Positions 8,270-17,946 of a DNA stretch of 64,000 bases are shown here, piece by piece (the stretch's first letter is position 1; every line of letters begins with the position of its first letter). The translations under genes and the position numbers were made by a program. The notes under the pieces are model-generated. The model searched no databases and was not told where the DNA came from. It was given only the letters and a program-made list of their open reading frames with translations. Where the stretch lies: contig NVVV01000005.1 of NCBI GenBank assembly GCA_002733495.1, forward strand, positions 1 through 64,000, in the 5' to 3' direction. This stretch comes from Robiginitomaculum sp. GTDB taxonomy: Bacteria > Pseudomonadota > Alphaproteobacteria > Caulobacterales > Maricaulaceae.

Positions 8270-8956
8270 TTAAGCCGCAAGGCCTCGCTCGGCCAGAATT
8301 TTCTCATAGGCGAGGTTGATCATGGCCATTTTCTTGCTGGCCAGCCCCTGCATTTCCGGGGGCAGGCCCCGGGCCATAATGCGATCCGGGTGATTGGCCG
8401 AGGCCATGCGGCGATAAGCTTTTTTTATGTCCTCGTCGCGAATGGTCTCATCAATGCCTAAAATCAGATACGGGTCATCGGGTTCGCGGCCCAAACGGCT
8501 GGCGCGGATGCGGCGGTATTCGCGGTCAGAAAAGCCAAATATATCAGAGACGTGGCGCAGGAACGCTTCCTCATCATCGGTCACGCGGCCATCGGCGCGG
8601 GCGATGTGGAACAGGCCATCCAGTATGTCTTCCAATATACAGGGGCAACAGCGAAACTTGCGGGCAATGCGCTTGGCGTAAGAATCATAGCCCAATGTGG
8701 TCTGACGGAAGAGATTGAACAGCCGGGCGACATCGTTCTGCGCGCTTTGGGGCGCTGCAAACACCTCACGAAAGGCGGTGATCTCTTCGGCAGTAACCAG
8801 CCCATCGGCTTTGGCCAATTTGGCCCCCAGCGCAATCAGGGCGGTGGCAAAGCCTGCATCATCCACACGGCGGCCCGGCTTTTGTTCGTGCTCGTGCTCG
8901 ACAAAAAAGCCGGCGGCCCCGGCTGCAATATCGGTAAATTTTTGCCAGATACCCAT
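8270..8956 (-). CDS. djlA: DjlA-like co-chaperone (TerB + J domain)
   Basis: 228 aa from the ATG at 8956, which has a CAGGAG ribosome site; the longer frame begins with a GTG lacking one. A TerB-like tellurite-resistance helical domain (~residues 30-145, ALGAKLAKADGLVTAEEI and HIARADGRVTDDEEAF repeats) is followed by a C-terminal J domain with the essential HPD motif (ASANHPDRIMARG). J-domain proteins stimulate DnaK ATPase. E. coli DjlA has an N-terminal membrane anchor; here only a short IWQKFTDIAAGAAGFFV helix is present, so membrane attachment is uncertain. Confidence 0.88.
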   Translation of the reverse strand: MGIWQKFTDIAAGAAGFFVEHEHEQKPGRRVDDAGFATALIALGAKLAKADGLVTAEEITAFREVFAAPQSAQNDVARLFNLFRQTTLGYDSYAKRIARKFRCCPCILEDILDGLFHIARADGRVTDDEEAFLRHVSDIFGFSDREYRRIRASRLGREPDDPYLILGIDETIRDEDIKKAYRRMASANHPDRIMARGLPPEMQGLASKKMAMINLAYEKILAERGLAA

Positions 8957-9059
8957 AATGGACGTTTGCTCCTGATGGAGTTTGAGCAAATACACGGCGG
9001 CGTGGCAATGAAAAAGGGATGTTCATTAGCAGGCAGGTATTACTTATGGGCTTCCCTTT

Positions 9060-12000
9060 ATGGGTAAACTGCGCTCAATGAAGGACATGAGAAAACATGG
9101 GCAGAAACAGGAAAACTGGTCGTTCTGGATTGACCGGGGCGGCACGTTTACCGACGTAATTGGTCTGTGTGCGGATGGACGTTTTTCGACCGTTAAGGTG
9201 TTGTCTGAGAACCCGGATCATTACACGGACGCTGCGGTAGAGGGCATTCGGCGTATTTTGGGCTTAAAATCCGGGCAAGCCTTGCCGGGGGATTGCATTA
9301 CCAGTGTTAAAATGGGCACCACCGTGGCCACCAATGCTTTGCTGGAACGCAAGGGCGCTAAAACCCTGTTTGTCACCACCAGAGGCTTTGGCGACGCCCT
9401 GATCATTGGTGACCAGACCCGAGATGATATTTTTGCGCTGAACCCGGCGCGCGCCGCACCGCTTTATACTGAAGTGCTGGAAGTTGACGAGCGCCTTGGT
9501 GCCGATGGGGCCATTGTGCGCCCGTTGGACAGGGCAGCGGCTGAGGCTGGTCTACGCGCCGCCTATAATCATGGTTGCCGCTCTATCGCCATCTGTTTGA
9601 TGCATGGGTTTTATAATTCTGTGCATGAAGACAGGCTGGCCGAAATGGCAAAAGCCATCGGTTATAAAACCCTAAGCCTTAGCGCGATTGATCCTTTGCA
9701 AAAGCTTATCCCGCGCGCCTCGACGGTGCTCACTGATGCCTATCTTTCGCCGGTCTTGAATGATTATGTGGGGCGGGTGCGCGAGGCGCTTGGCGACACG
9801 CCACTTTATTTTATGAAGTCCTCTGGTGGGCTGGCCTCGGCGGATGTGTTTCGCGCCCGCGATGCGGTATTGTCTGGCCCGGCGGGCGGTGTGGTCGGCA
9901 TGGCAAAAACGGCGCTAAGCTCTGGTTTTGACAAGGTTATTGGCTTTGACATGGGCGGCACCTCCACCGACGTTTCACGCGCCGAAAAGGGCGAAGTGGA
10001 ACGTATGGATGGCATGACTTTGCAGGGGGTGCGCCTTCGCGCCCCCATGGTGGCGGTGCACACCATTGCGGCGGGCGGTGGCTCGATCCTGAAATTTGAG
10101 AATGGTCGCGCCCAGGTCGGGCCGCAAAGCGCCGGGGCGGCACCCGGACCGGCAGGTTATGGGCGGGGCGGTCCGGCAAGCCTGACCGATGCCAATCTGG
10201 TGCTGGGGCGGTTGGACCCATCGTTTTTTCCAAAAACCTTTGGCCCGCATAGCGATGCTGCCCCGAATATGCAGGCGGCGCAGGTGGCGTTGAACGATCT
10301 GGCTGGGCCAATGGATGCAGGCTCAGCAGCAGAGGCGGCGCTGGGTTTTGTTGAAATTGCCGTGGAGAATATCGCGCAGGCGATCAAGTCAATCTCCCTG
10401 ACCAAGGGGATCGACCCTGCGCCTTATGCGCTGGCTTCTTTTGGCGGCGCAGGCGGGCAATTGGCCTGCGCAGTGGCTGAGGCCTTGGGTATGAAAACCG
10501 TGCTGGTGCACCCCTTTGCGGGGGTGTTGTCGGCCTTTGGGATCGGCCTTGCCGATGTGCGCGCCGAACGCCGTTGCGCCCTTTTGCTCGCGCTTGATGA
10601 TAACGGGATAAAAACCGCAAATGGGCGTGCCAAAGCGCTGACTGAGGACGCGTTTTTGGAGCTGAAAAATCATGGTATAGAAAGCGCGGCCACGACCCAA
10701 AATATCGAGGTGTTTCTGAAATACGCAGGCTCGGATTCGGTCTTGCCTGTGCCTTTGGCCGATGTAGCTGTCATGGTTGCGCATTTTGAGGCCGACCATC
10801 AGCGCCTTTATGGCTTTGCCCGGCCAGAGGCTGTGGTGGAAATGGAATCCATGATTGTGGCGGTGCAGGCAACGCCGCAAAATGCCGCCCGTGTGGATTT
10901 ACGCCGTGCCCGGATGGACCAGGCCGCAAAGCCGATAAAAGAGGGCGTGCTATCTACCCGTGATGGGGAAATGGCTTTGCCGGTCTATAAGCTGGCCGAT
11001 CTGGGGGCGGGGCAAAGCCTGATCGGCCCGGCCTTGCTGGTCGATGATCTTTCGCAAATCCTGCTGGAGCCGGGTTGGTCTGCAATATTGCGTGAAGATG
11101 GTATGCTGGTGCTGAGCGGCGGCGAGAAAAAGGCGCTGCGCGATGATGCCCGGGCGGTTAATCCTGTCCAGTTGGAGCTTTATAACCGGCGCTTTATGGG
11201 CGTGGCGGTGCAAATGGGCCAAGTGCTGGAACGTACGGCGCTTTCGGTGAATATGAAAGAGCGGCTGGATTTTTCCTGCGCGGTGTTCGAGGCCGATGGG
11301 GCGCTGGTCGCCAATGCACCGCACATGCCGGTGCATCTTGGCTCTATGTCGGCCAGCGTACGCGAAGTGCTGGCCCGGGTGCCAAATTTGCGCCCCGGCG
11401 AAGCGGTGGCGCTAAATTCGCCCTATGCCGGGGGCACTCATGTGCCCGATATTACCGTGGTGATGCCGGTCGCCAATGAAGCGGGGACACGTATTTTCTG
11501 GGTGGCGGCGCGCGGCCATCATGCCGATGTGGGCGGTATACGCCCAGGCTCCATGCCGCCGTTTTCCACTGGAATCGAGGAAGAGGGCGTCATTTTTGAT
11601 TGCCTGCCGATTTTGCGCCAAGGAGTATTTCAGGAAAGCGCCGTGCGTGACGTTCTGACCAGTACAAACTGGCCAGCGCGCAATCCGGATCAAAATATTG
11701 GCGACCTTCAGGCGCAGATTGCCGCCTGCACCTGCGGCGCGCAGGCGTTAATGCGTATGGTAGATGAGCACGGGCAATGCGTGGTGCAGGCCTATATGGG
11801 CCATGTGCGTACCAATGCCGAAGCCGCCGTGCGCGGCGTGATTGATCGTCTGCAATCAGGCGCCGCTGAAATGCCCATGGATGGCGGCGCGGTGATTAAA
11901 GTGCGTATTAATGTGGACCATGACAGCCGCAGCGCGGTGGTGGATTTTACCGGCACATCGGCGCAAATGCCGAATAATTTCAACGCCCCGGCGGCGGTGG

Positions 12001-12683
12001 CCCGGGCGGCGGTGCTTTATGTGTTCAGGTGCCTCGCCGATGCGGATATTCCGCTGAACGAGGGCTGTTTGCAGCCCTTAAAAATTATAATCCCCAAAGG
12101 GTCGCTGCTTGATCCGGAGCATCCAGCCGCCGTGGTGGCAGGGAATGTAGAGACCAGCCAGCATGTGGTGGATGCCCTGTTTCTGGCCACCGGCACTATG
12201 GCGGCGGCGCAAGGCACCATGAACAATCTGACCTTTGGCAATGATCAACAGCAATATTACGAAACCATTTGCGGCGGGGCCGGTGCGGGCATGGGATATG
12301 ATGGGGAGGATGCCATCCACACCCATATGACCAATTCGCGCCTGACCGACCCGGAGGTTTTCGAACGTCGCTTTGCCGTGCGTGTTGAGGGCCATCATGT
12401 GCGTGCTGGTTCTGGCGGGTCCGGGCAATGGCATGGCGGGGCAGGCAGTGTGCGCCGCTTGCGCTTTTTAGAGCCTATGAGTGTTTCCTTGCTCTCTACC
12501 CGCCGTGAAACCACGCCGCCTGGCCTAAAGGGTGGCAAAGAAGGCGCATCAGGCCAGCAGGTTTTAATCAGGGCTGATGGCTGTATCGAGACGCAAAGCG
12601 GTTGCTTTCAGGCTGACCTGAATGCGGGCGATTGTCTGGAAATCCACACCCCCGGCGGCGGCGGGTTTGGCAGAAAATCTTAA
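9060..12683 (+). CDS. 5-oxoprolinase (fused HyuA/HyuB hydantoinase)
   Basis: 1207 aa, the size of a full ATP-dependent 5-oxoprolinase. The N-terminal half is hydantoinase A-like ([14 protein letters not shown] at ~residue 22, [13 protein letters not shown] at ~300, [14 protein letters not shown] at ~460). The C-terminal half is hydantoinase B-like ([20 protein letters not shown] near 722, [15 protein letters not shown] near 785, [16 protein letters not shown] near 1120). The enzyme opens 5-oxoproline to glutamate at the cost of ATP. ATG codons at 9060, 9078 and 9087 compete; none has a decisive RBS. The gene stands alone upstream of the dcw cluster. Confidence 0.93.
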   Translation: MGKLRSMKDMRKHGQKQENWSFWIDRGGTFTDVIGLCADGRFSTVKVLSENPDHYTDAAVEGIRRILGLKSGQALPGDCITSVKMGTTVATNALLERKGAKTLFVTTRGFGDALIIGDQTRDDIFALNPARAAPLYTEVLEVDERLGADGAIVRPLDRAAAEAGLRAAYNHGCRSIAICLMHGFYNSVHEDRLAEMAKAIGYKTLSLSAIDPLQKLIPRASTVLTDAYLSPVLNDYVGRVREALGDTPLYFMKSSGGLASADVFRARDAVLSGPAGGVVGMAKTALSSGFDKVIGFDMGGTSTDVSRAEKGEVERMDGMTLQGVRLRAPMVAVHTIAAGGGSILKFENGRAQVGPQSAGAAPGPAGYGRGGPASLTDANLVLGRLDPSFFPKTFGPHSDAAPNMQAAQVALNDLAGPMDAGSAAEAALGFVEIAVENIAQAIKSISLTKGIDPAPYALASFGGAGGQLACAVAEALGMKTVLVHPFAGVLSAFGIGLADVRAERRCALLLALDDNGIKTANGRAKALTEDAFLELKNHGIESAATTQNIEVFLKYAGSDSVLPVPLADVAVMVAHFEADHQRLYGFARPEAVVEMESMIVAVQATPQNAARVDLRRARMDQAAKPIKEGVLSTRDGEMALPVYKLADLGAGQSLIGPALLVDDLSQILLEPGWSAILREDGMLVLSGGEKKALRDDARAVNPVQLELYNRRFMGVAVQMGQVLERTALSVNMKERLDFSCAVFEADGALVANAPHMPVHLGSMSASVREVLARVPNLRPGEAVALNSPYAGGTHVPDITVVMPVANEAGTRIFWVAARGHHADVGGIRPGSMPPFSTGIEEEGVIFDCLPILRQGVFQESAVRDVLTSTNWPARNPDQNIGDLQAQIAACTCGAQALMRMVDEHGQCVVQAYMGHVRTNAEAAVRGVIDRLQSGAAEMPMDGGAVIKVRINVDHDSRSAVVDFTGTSAQMPNNFNAPAAVARAAVLYVFRCLADADIPLNEGCLQPLKIIIPKGSLLDPEHPAAVVAGNVETSQHVVDALFLATGTMAAAQGTMNNLTFGNDQQQYYETICGGAGAGMGYDGEDAIHTHMTNSRLTDPEVFERRFAVRVEGHHVRAGSGGSGQWHGGAGSVRRLRFLEPMSVSLLSTRRETTPPGLKGGKEGASGQQVLIRADGCIETQSGCFQADLNAGDCLEIHTPGGGGFGRKS

Positions 12684-12833
12684 GCTTTTTTCTCTAAATT
12701 TTAAAGCTGCGCGACCCCAATGGATTGTGCGGTGCTGGCACTTGCATGATGTTCATGAATCGTTCCGGTTTAAGGTTAATAATTTACAAAAAAACGTCAA
12801 AATTCTATAAAGAATATCTTAATTGTTATTGTT

Positions 12834-12858
12834 TCCCATGAATTCCCATGTTATCCCA
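12834..12858 (-). promoter_or_regulatory. Three MraZ boxes upstream of mraZ
   Basis: TCCCA occurs at 12834-12838, 12844-12848 and 12854-12858, exactly ten bases apart (TGGGA-N5 repeated three times on the minus strand). This is the repeat pattern bound by MraZ ahead of the dcw cluster in other bacteria. It lies 71 bases before the mraZ start, with a possible -10 (TATACT, 12859-12864) directly adjacent, so binding would block the promoter. Autoregulation is inferred from family knowledge. Confidence 0.8.
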
Positions 12859-12928
12859 TATACTGTCTTAAGGGGGCGAGAGAAGCAGGGGTTTCTGTTT
12901 TTGCGCCGGGTGTGGAAGCAGGGATTGC

Positions 12929-13453
12929 GTGTTTTTATCGACGTCAGAACATACTGCCGATGCGAAGAACCGGGTGTCCGTCCCGGCCAGTTATCGCGAG
13001 GCCGTGCGCAATGATCCCTATGATGCAATTTATGTTTTGCCGCATTTTGACGGGCCGTATCTGGAATGCGGCGGCGAGGCGTTTGTGCAGCAATACCGCA
13101 TGGATATTGCCAGCCTACCGCGTTACGACCGCTTAAGAAAAGATCTTGAAGTGGCCGTCTTGGGGGCTATTCGCCGCCTTGATTTTGACAGCACAGGCCG
13201 GGTCACTTTGCCCAAGGAATTTATCGCCCACGCCAGCATTGAGGGGCATTGCGCCTTTGTTGGCTGTGACAACCATTTTCAGATATGGAATGCGCAAACC
13301 CATGCCGACCGGCTGGGCGCTATTCGTGGTCGTCTGGCCGAGCGCCTTGCCGACCCGGCAGAGGCCGAGCGCATGGGGGGTGGCTCTGATCTGGCGGCGC
13401 TTTTGCGCAACAGCGAGTCTCTGCAAGCCCTGATCAAGGGAGAAAAACTGTGA
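12929..13453 (+). CDS. mraZ: Transcriptional regulator MraZ
   Basis: 174 aa with two SpoVT/AbrB-like swapped-hairpin halves: VSVPASYREAV (~residues 16-26) and GRVTLPKEFIAHA (~91-103). The GTG start is chosen because MraZ proteins begin MFLST. MraZ binds direct repeats in its own promoter and represses the dcw cluster; it also interacts with RsmH. The reading frame ends by overlapping the GTG of rsmH (GTGA). It is the first gene of the cluster. Confidence 0.96.
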   Translation: MFLSTSEHTADAKNRVSVPASYREAVRNDPYDAIYVLPHFDGPYLECGGEAFVQQYRMDIASLPRYDRLRKDLEVAVLGAIRRLDFDSTGRVTLPKEFIAHASIEGHCAFVGCDNHFQIWNAQTHADRLGAIRGRLAERLADPAEAERMGGGSDLAALLRNSESLQALIKGEKL

Positions 13454-14442
13454 TCCATGCGCCGGTCATGCTGGCTGAGGTTTGTGCCGCGCTGGACCCC
13501 AAAGCCGGTGAGCGCATGGTGGATTGCACCTTTGGCGCCGGCGGGTATTCACAGGCCTTGCTTGAGAGCGCTGAAATTCATCTTCTTGGGCTGGATCGTG
13601 ATCCGACCGTGAAGCCTCATGCCGAGGCGCTGGCCGCACGCTTTGGTGATCGATTTTCTTTTGCGCAAACGCCGTTTTCCGATCTGGAAGCTGCCATTGC
13701 GGCGCAAAACTGGGACGGCGTGGACGGTGTTGTTCTGGATATTGGTGTTTCCTCTATGCAGATTGATAATGCCGAGCGGGGCTTTTCCTTTATGCGCGAC
13801 GGGCCGTTGGACATGCGCATGGGCGATAGTGGGCCGAGTGCCGCTGATGCCGTCAATACGCTGGATGCTGCGGCGCTGGTGGCAATATTTCGCATCTTTG
13901 GTGAGGAGCGCGGTGCGCGCCGCGCCGCCGCTGCCATTGTCGAGGCCCGCAAGGAAGCCCCCATTTTGACCACTGGGGCACTGGCGCAATTGATGGCCAG
14001 TGTTTTGGGCAAGGGCTGGCAAAAAATCCACCCGGCGACGCGGGTGTTTCAGGCCTTGCGCATATATATCAATGACGAGCTGGGCGAGCTTGGCCGCGCC
14101 TTGCAGGCCGCCGAGCGGGCCTTGCGTCCGGGGGGGCGGCTGGTGGTTGTGTCGTTCCACTCGCTGGAAGACCGGATTGTGAAGCAGTTTTTTCGGCTGC
14201 GAGCTGAGGCGCCATCTACGGGCTCGCGCCATATACCTGTTGGCGATGTGGCGGCCTTTTCCCCCGCCTTTACCCTGCTTGGGCGCAAAGCGGTAAAGCC
14301 CGGGGCGGACGAGGTGGGCACCAATCCACGGGCGCGTTCGGCGCGTCTGCGCGCCGGGGTGCGCTCTGAGACTGCCCCGATCTCAACGAATGATTTGGAT
14401 TTTCCGGGTATTCCCGATCTTGGCACAGTGGAGGCATTGTGA
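13450..14442 (+). CDS. rsmH: 16S rRNA (cytosine1402-N4)-methyltransferase
   Basis: 330 aa. The SAM-binding site is visible as MVDCTFGAGGYSQALL (~residues 23-38) and LGLDRDP, and the family motif VVDGVVLDIGVSSMQID is near residues 90-107. RPGGRLVVVSFHSLEDRIVK (~229) is the conserved C-terminal motif. RsmH methylates C1402 in the ribosomal P site. The start is GTG at 13450, overlapping the mraZ stop by four bases. Confidence 0.98.
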   Translation: MIHAPVMLAEVCAALDPKAGERMVDCTFGAGGYSQALLESAEIHLLGLDRDPTVKPHAEALAARFGDRFSFAQTPFSDLEAAIAAQNWDGVDGVVLDIGVSSMQIDNAERGFSFMRDGPLDMRMGDSGPSAADAVNTLDAAALVAIFRIFGEERGARRAAAAIVEARKEAPILTTGALAQLMASVLGKGWQKIHPATRVFQALRIYINDELGELGRALQAAERALRPGGRLVVVSFHSLEDRIVKQFFRLRAEAPSTGSRHIPVGDVAAFSPAFTLLGRKAVKPGADEVGTNPRARSARLRAGVRSETAPISTNDLDFPGIPDLGTVEAL

Positions 14443-14792
14443 TGATGCGTGCATTTTACGTTCTGGCGACAGTGATAACAGCGCTATTGGCGCTGGCGCT
14501 TTATGTTGCCAAGACCGAGGCGCAAAGCGCCCAGCAACGGATTGCCCGTATGGAGCAGGGCATCATCAGCGAGTTGGCACAGATCACGCAATTAGAGAAC
14601 GAACTGGCCTATCTTGAGCGCCCCGAACGACTTGAAAAACTGGCGCGGGTGCATTTGCAATTGCGTCCCTTAACCCCGGAGCAGGATATGACCTATGCCT
14701 TGCTCAGCGGCCAGCAAAATGGCGCTGATGGCGCTGATGGCGCTGATGGCGCTGATGGTACTGGTGTTGTTGCTACGCAGGTTCGCCAATAA
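14442..14792 (+). CDS. ftsL: Cell division protein FtsL
   Basis: 116 aa from the ATG at 14442, which overlaps the rsmH stop. One N-terminal membrane helix (FYVLATVITALLALALYVA) is followed by a periplasmic coiled coil (SAQQRIARMEQGIISELAQI) with a typical PERLEKLARVHLQLRPL end. FtsL joins FtsB and FtsQ in the divisome. Oddly, the C-terminal tail contains four perfect tandem copies of a 9-base unit (14721-14756) giving repeated Gly-Ala-Asp. FtsL is poorly conserved, so identification leans on position and topology. Confidence 0.92.
   Translation: MMRAFYVLATVITALLALALYVAKTEAQSAQQRIARMEQGIISELAQITQLENELAYLERPERLEKLARVHLQLRPLTPEQDMTYALLSGQQNGADGADGADGADGTGVVATQVRQ
14721..14756 (+). repeat. Four tandem copies of a 9-base unit inside ftsL
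   Basis: GGCGCTGAT is repeated four times without a mismatch, followed by a partial fifth (GG). The unit is in frame and encodes GAD repeats in the periplasmic tail. Being a perfect short tandem repeat it could change copy number by slippage without breaking the frame. Confidence 0.9.
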
Positions 14793-16504
14793 TGGCCAAG
14801 GCGGGGCGTTATACCACCCCGCTGGCGGACGTCGAGCGCATTGATGCGGCCGAGCTGTTTTCGCTTTCGGGTGGGCAAAGAGAGGCCGTGCGCGCCGCCC
14901 GCCCACGCCTTATCGTCATGGGTCTGGCCTTTGCCATGCTCTATGGTGTGCTGGTGATCCGCTCGGTCGGGCTGACTATTTTTGATCACCAGATTGTCGC
15001 CGCTAGAACGCATAATGTGGCTGTTCAAAAAATTGAACGTGCCAAATTGACCGACCGGAACGGGGTGTTACTGGCGTCGTCACTGGAAACCTATTCGGCA
15101 TATATTACACGCGCTAATGTTCGCGATGTGAACAGGCTGGCGGTGCAGCTTTCTGCCATTAAGGGGTTGGCTAGCGAGGATATTTTGCGCGCACGCCTGG
15201 AAGGTAAGCGAGGGCAGGCGCGCATCGGTCGTCGTTTAACGCCCGCCATTCGTGATGCCATTTTTTCATTGGGCCTGCCGGGTGTGAAATTCGAGGCGGA
15301 ACAGACGCGCTATTATCCCCGTGGCCGGTTTGCCGCCCATATTCTGGGGTGGGTAAATGCAGATGGCAAGGGCGCGGCGGGCGTAGAGCGTGGTTTGGAA
15401 GGGGACTTGAAAAGCGGCGTGGCAGACACGTTTGCCCTCTCGATTGACGCACGGGTGCAGTTCGCGCTGGAGCGGGAATTACAGACCGCTATGGATGAGT
15501 TTCGCCCCGAAGCGGCCATTGGCATTGTCACCAATGTCAGGACCGGCGAAGTGCTGGCTATGGCCGGACAGCCGGATTTCAACCCCAATGCGCCCGGCAA
15601 ATATTCGCCGCGTGAGCGCCGTAATCGTGCCGCAACTGACCGTTATGAACTGGGCTCAGTTTTTAAACCTATCACTTTGGCCATGGGCTTTGATCTCGGG
15701 CTGGTCAGTCCGGATGATATGCTGGATGTTGTCCGTCCGCTGATTGTAAATACAAAGAAAATCAATGATATGCACCGCAGCAGGCATAAGATGAGCGTTA
15801 CCGAGGTGTTGGTGGAATCCTCCAATAAAGGCGCGGCAATAATTGCCCTGAAAGTCGGCGGCGAAAAACAGCGCCAGTATCTGGCAGATTTTGGCTTGCT
15901 GGATGAAGCAAAAATTGAACTGCGTGAAAGCGCGCGCCCCTATATGTCCTCAAAGCAATGGCGGGATGTAAAAACCGCCACCATTGGCTATGGCCATGGT
16001 TTGACGGTAACGCCGCTGGCGTTTGTGCAGGCCATGGGCGCGATCGCCAATGGCGGCAAGCTGATTCCCCTGACATTGCAGGCTCGGCCCGATGATTATC
16101 AGCCCGAAGGGCGCCAGGTTATTTCGCCCGAGGCCGCCCGTACCGTTCTGGACATTATGCGTCAGGTTGTCACCAGAGGCACGGGTAAAAACGCGCAGGT
16201 CAAAGGCTATGATATTGCCGGTAAAACCGGGTCTGCCGAGAAGCTGGATGGCAAAACAGGCCGTTATGCCAAGGATCGCAATATTTCCTCATTCATCGCT
16301 GTTTTCCCGGCGCGCGATCCGCAATTTCTGGTGTTTATTGTGCTGGATGAACCAAAAGGCGATGCGCGGACCAGTGGCTGGGAGACCGCAGGCTGGAACG
16401 CCGCCCCGGTGACGGGGCGGGTGATCAGCCGTGTTGGGCCGATCCTGCTGCCCAAAGGCAAACGCACGCAACGCATAACCCATATGGCGGACGCGGTGCA
16501 ATGA
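14792..16504 (+). CDS. ftsI: Peptidoglycan D,D-transpeptidase FtsI (PBP3)
   Basis: 570 aa. A basic N-terminal tail precedes one membrane helix (RLIVMGLAFAMLYGVLVI, ~residues 45-63), a PBP dimerisation domain and the transpeptidase. Catalytic motifs are SVFK (Ser289), SSN (~residue 349) and KTGSAE (~478). The protein cross-links septal peptidoglycan in complex with FtsW. The start codon overlaps the ftsL stop by one base, and the end overlaps murE by four bases (ATGA). Confidence 0.98.
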   Translation: MAKAGRYTTPLADVERIDAAELFSLSGGQREAVRAARPRLIVMGLAFAMLYGVLVIRSVGLTIFDHQIVAARTHNVAVQKIERAKLTDRNGVLLASSLETYSAYITRANVRDVNRLAVQLSAIKGLASEDILRARLEGKRGQARIGRRLTPAIRDAIFSLGLPGVKFEAEQTRYYPRGRFAAHILGWVNADGKGAAGVERGLEGDLKSGVADTFALSIDARVQFALERELQTAMDEFRPEAAIGIVTNVRTGEVLAMAGQPDFNPNAPGKYSPRERRNRAATDRYELGSVFKPITLAMGFDLGLVSPDDMLDVVRPLIVNTKKINDMHRSRHKMSVTEVLVESSNKGAAIIALKVGGEKQRQYLADFGLLDEAKIELRESARPYMSSKQWRDVKTATIGYGHGLTVTPLAFVQAMGAIANGGKLIPLTLQARPDDYQPEGRQVISPEAARTVLDIMRQVVTRGTGKNAQVKGYDIAGKTGSAEKLDGKTGRYAKDRNISSFIAVFPARDPQFLVFIVLDEPKGDARTSGWETAGWNAAPVTGRVISRVGPILLPKGKRTQRITHMADAVQ

Positions 16505-17946
16505 AGCTGGGTGATCTTATAGAAGATGCACCGGGCTTGACGGGTAATCCCGAAATAACCGGGATTACAGCGGACAGTCGCAACGTGAAGCCGGGCTTTG
16601 TATTTGCTGCTTTGCCGGGTGTAAAAATGGATGGCCGTGCTTTTATCGCGCAGGCCCTTGCCAAAGGCGCGGCGGCGATACTGGCCCCCATAGGCACAGA
16701 GAACCCCGGCGTGCCGCTGATTGCGCGTGATGACCCTCGCCATGAGTTGGCAAAAATGGCGGCGCGGTTTTATCCGGGCCAACCAAAAACCATTGTGGCG
16801 GTGACCGGCACCAATGGCAAAAGCTCCACGGTAGAATTCTTGCGTCAGATATGGGCCTTTGCGGGGCGCAAGGCGGCCTGTCTTGGTACCCTTGGGGTGA
16901 CAACGCAAATGGGCCTGAAGCCCTTGCATCACACCACGCCAGACCCGGTCAGCCTGCATCAGGCAATCCATGATTTGGCAGGTGAGGGCATAGACTATCT
17001 GGCGCTGGAGGCCTCCAGCCACGGTCTGATCCAGAGCCGCCTTGATGGCGTTGCCATCACCCACACTGGCTTTACCAATTTGTCTCAGGATCATTTTGAT
17101 TATCATGACGGGTTCGAGGATTATTTTGCCGCCAAAGCGCGCCTGTTTGATACGCTGGCGCGTGCCGGTTCCCCAGCGGCCATTATGGTGGATGGCAAAT
17201 GGGGGCGGCGCATGGCTAGGCATGCCAGCGCGCACGGGCTGGATGTGTGTAGTGTGGGCTGGGAAGGGCGCGATGTGCGCCTGGTTGAGGTGCGCCCAAA
17301 GGCCAAGAGCCAAACCCTGACGTTGACTGTTTATGGGGATTTGCACAGTGTGGAATTGCCGCTGGCTGGTGAGTTTCAGGCGTTAAACGCCGTCTTGGCG
17401 CTGGCTTTGGCGCTGCAAAGCGGGGTGGCGCTAACAACGGCGCTGGCGGCCTTAGCGGCCTTGCAGGGCGTGCGCGGGCGGATGGAGCCGGTGGGTGCAA
17501 ATAAAGACGGCGCGCCGGTTTTTGTTGACTTTGCCCATACGCCAGACGGGCTGGACAAGTTACTCAGGGCTTTGCGGCCTCACACCAAGGGAGACATCCA
17601 TCTGGTGTTTGGTTGTGGCGGTGATCGCGACCCGTTAAAGCGCCCGCAAATGGGAAAAATTGCCGCCGATCTGGCCGATCATGTCATTGTCACCGATGAT
17701 AATCCGCGTTTTGAGGATGCGGCCCCTATTCGCGCCGCCGTGATGGCGGCTTGCCCCGGCGCGCAGGAAATCGGCGATAGGGAAGCGGCCATTGCCGCCG
17801 GTATTGAGAGCTTAAAGCCCGATGATGCGTTGGTGATTGCGGGCAAGGGTCATGAAAGTGGCCAGATTATTGGCGAACAGGTCATTCCTTTTGATGATGC
17901 GGATTGTGCACGTCGTGTGCTCGCGGCCATTGGAGGGGCATCATGA
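16501..17946 (+). CDS. murE: UDP-MurNAc-L-Ala-D-Glu:meso-diaminopimelate ligase MurE
   Basis: 481 aa. The three-domain Mur ligase has the ATP-binding motif VTGTNGKSSTVEF (~residues 100-112). The substrate-recognition motif DNPRFE near residue 400 is the DNPR signature of enzymes that add meso-diaminopimelate rather than lysine. It adds the third residue of the peptidoglycan stem peptide in the cytoplasm. Overlaps of four bases with ftsI and murF indicate translational coupling. Confidence 0.98.
   Translation: MKLGDLIEDAPGLTGNPEITGITADSRNVKPGFVFAALPGVKMDGRAFIAQALAKGAAAILAPIGTENPGVPLIARDDPRHELAKMAARFYPGQPKTIVAVTGTNGKSSTVEFLRQIWAFAGRKAACLGTLGVTTQMGLKPLHHTTPDPVSLHQAIHDLAGEGIDYLALEASSHGLIQSRLDGVAITHTGFTNLSQDHFDYHDGFEDYFAAKARLFDTLARAGSPAAIMVDGKWGRRMARHASAHGLDVCSVGWEGRDVRLVEVRPKAKSQTLTLTVYGDLHSVELPLAGEFQALNAVLALALALQSGVALTTALAALAALQGVRGRMEPVGANKDGAPVFVDFAHTPDGLDKLLRALRPHTKGDIHLVFGCGGDRDPLKRPQMGKIAADLADHVIVTDDNPRFEDAAPIRAAVMAACPGAQEIGDREAAIAAGIESLKPDDALVIAGKGHESGQIIGEQVIPFDDADCARRVLAAIGGAS

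Noticed and set aside
16264-17346. 360-codon minus-strand frame
   Set aside because: Lies wholly across ftsI and murE, which have clear family motifs on the plus strand. Its translation is rich in H, R, Q and C with no domain, typical of a shadow frame.
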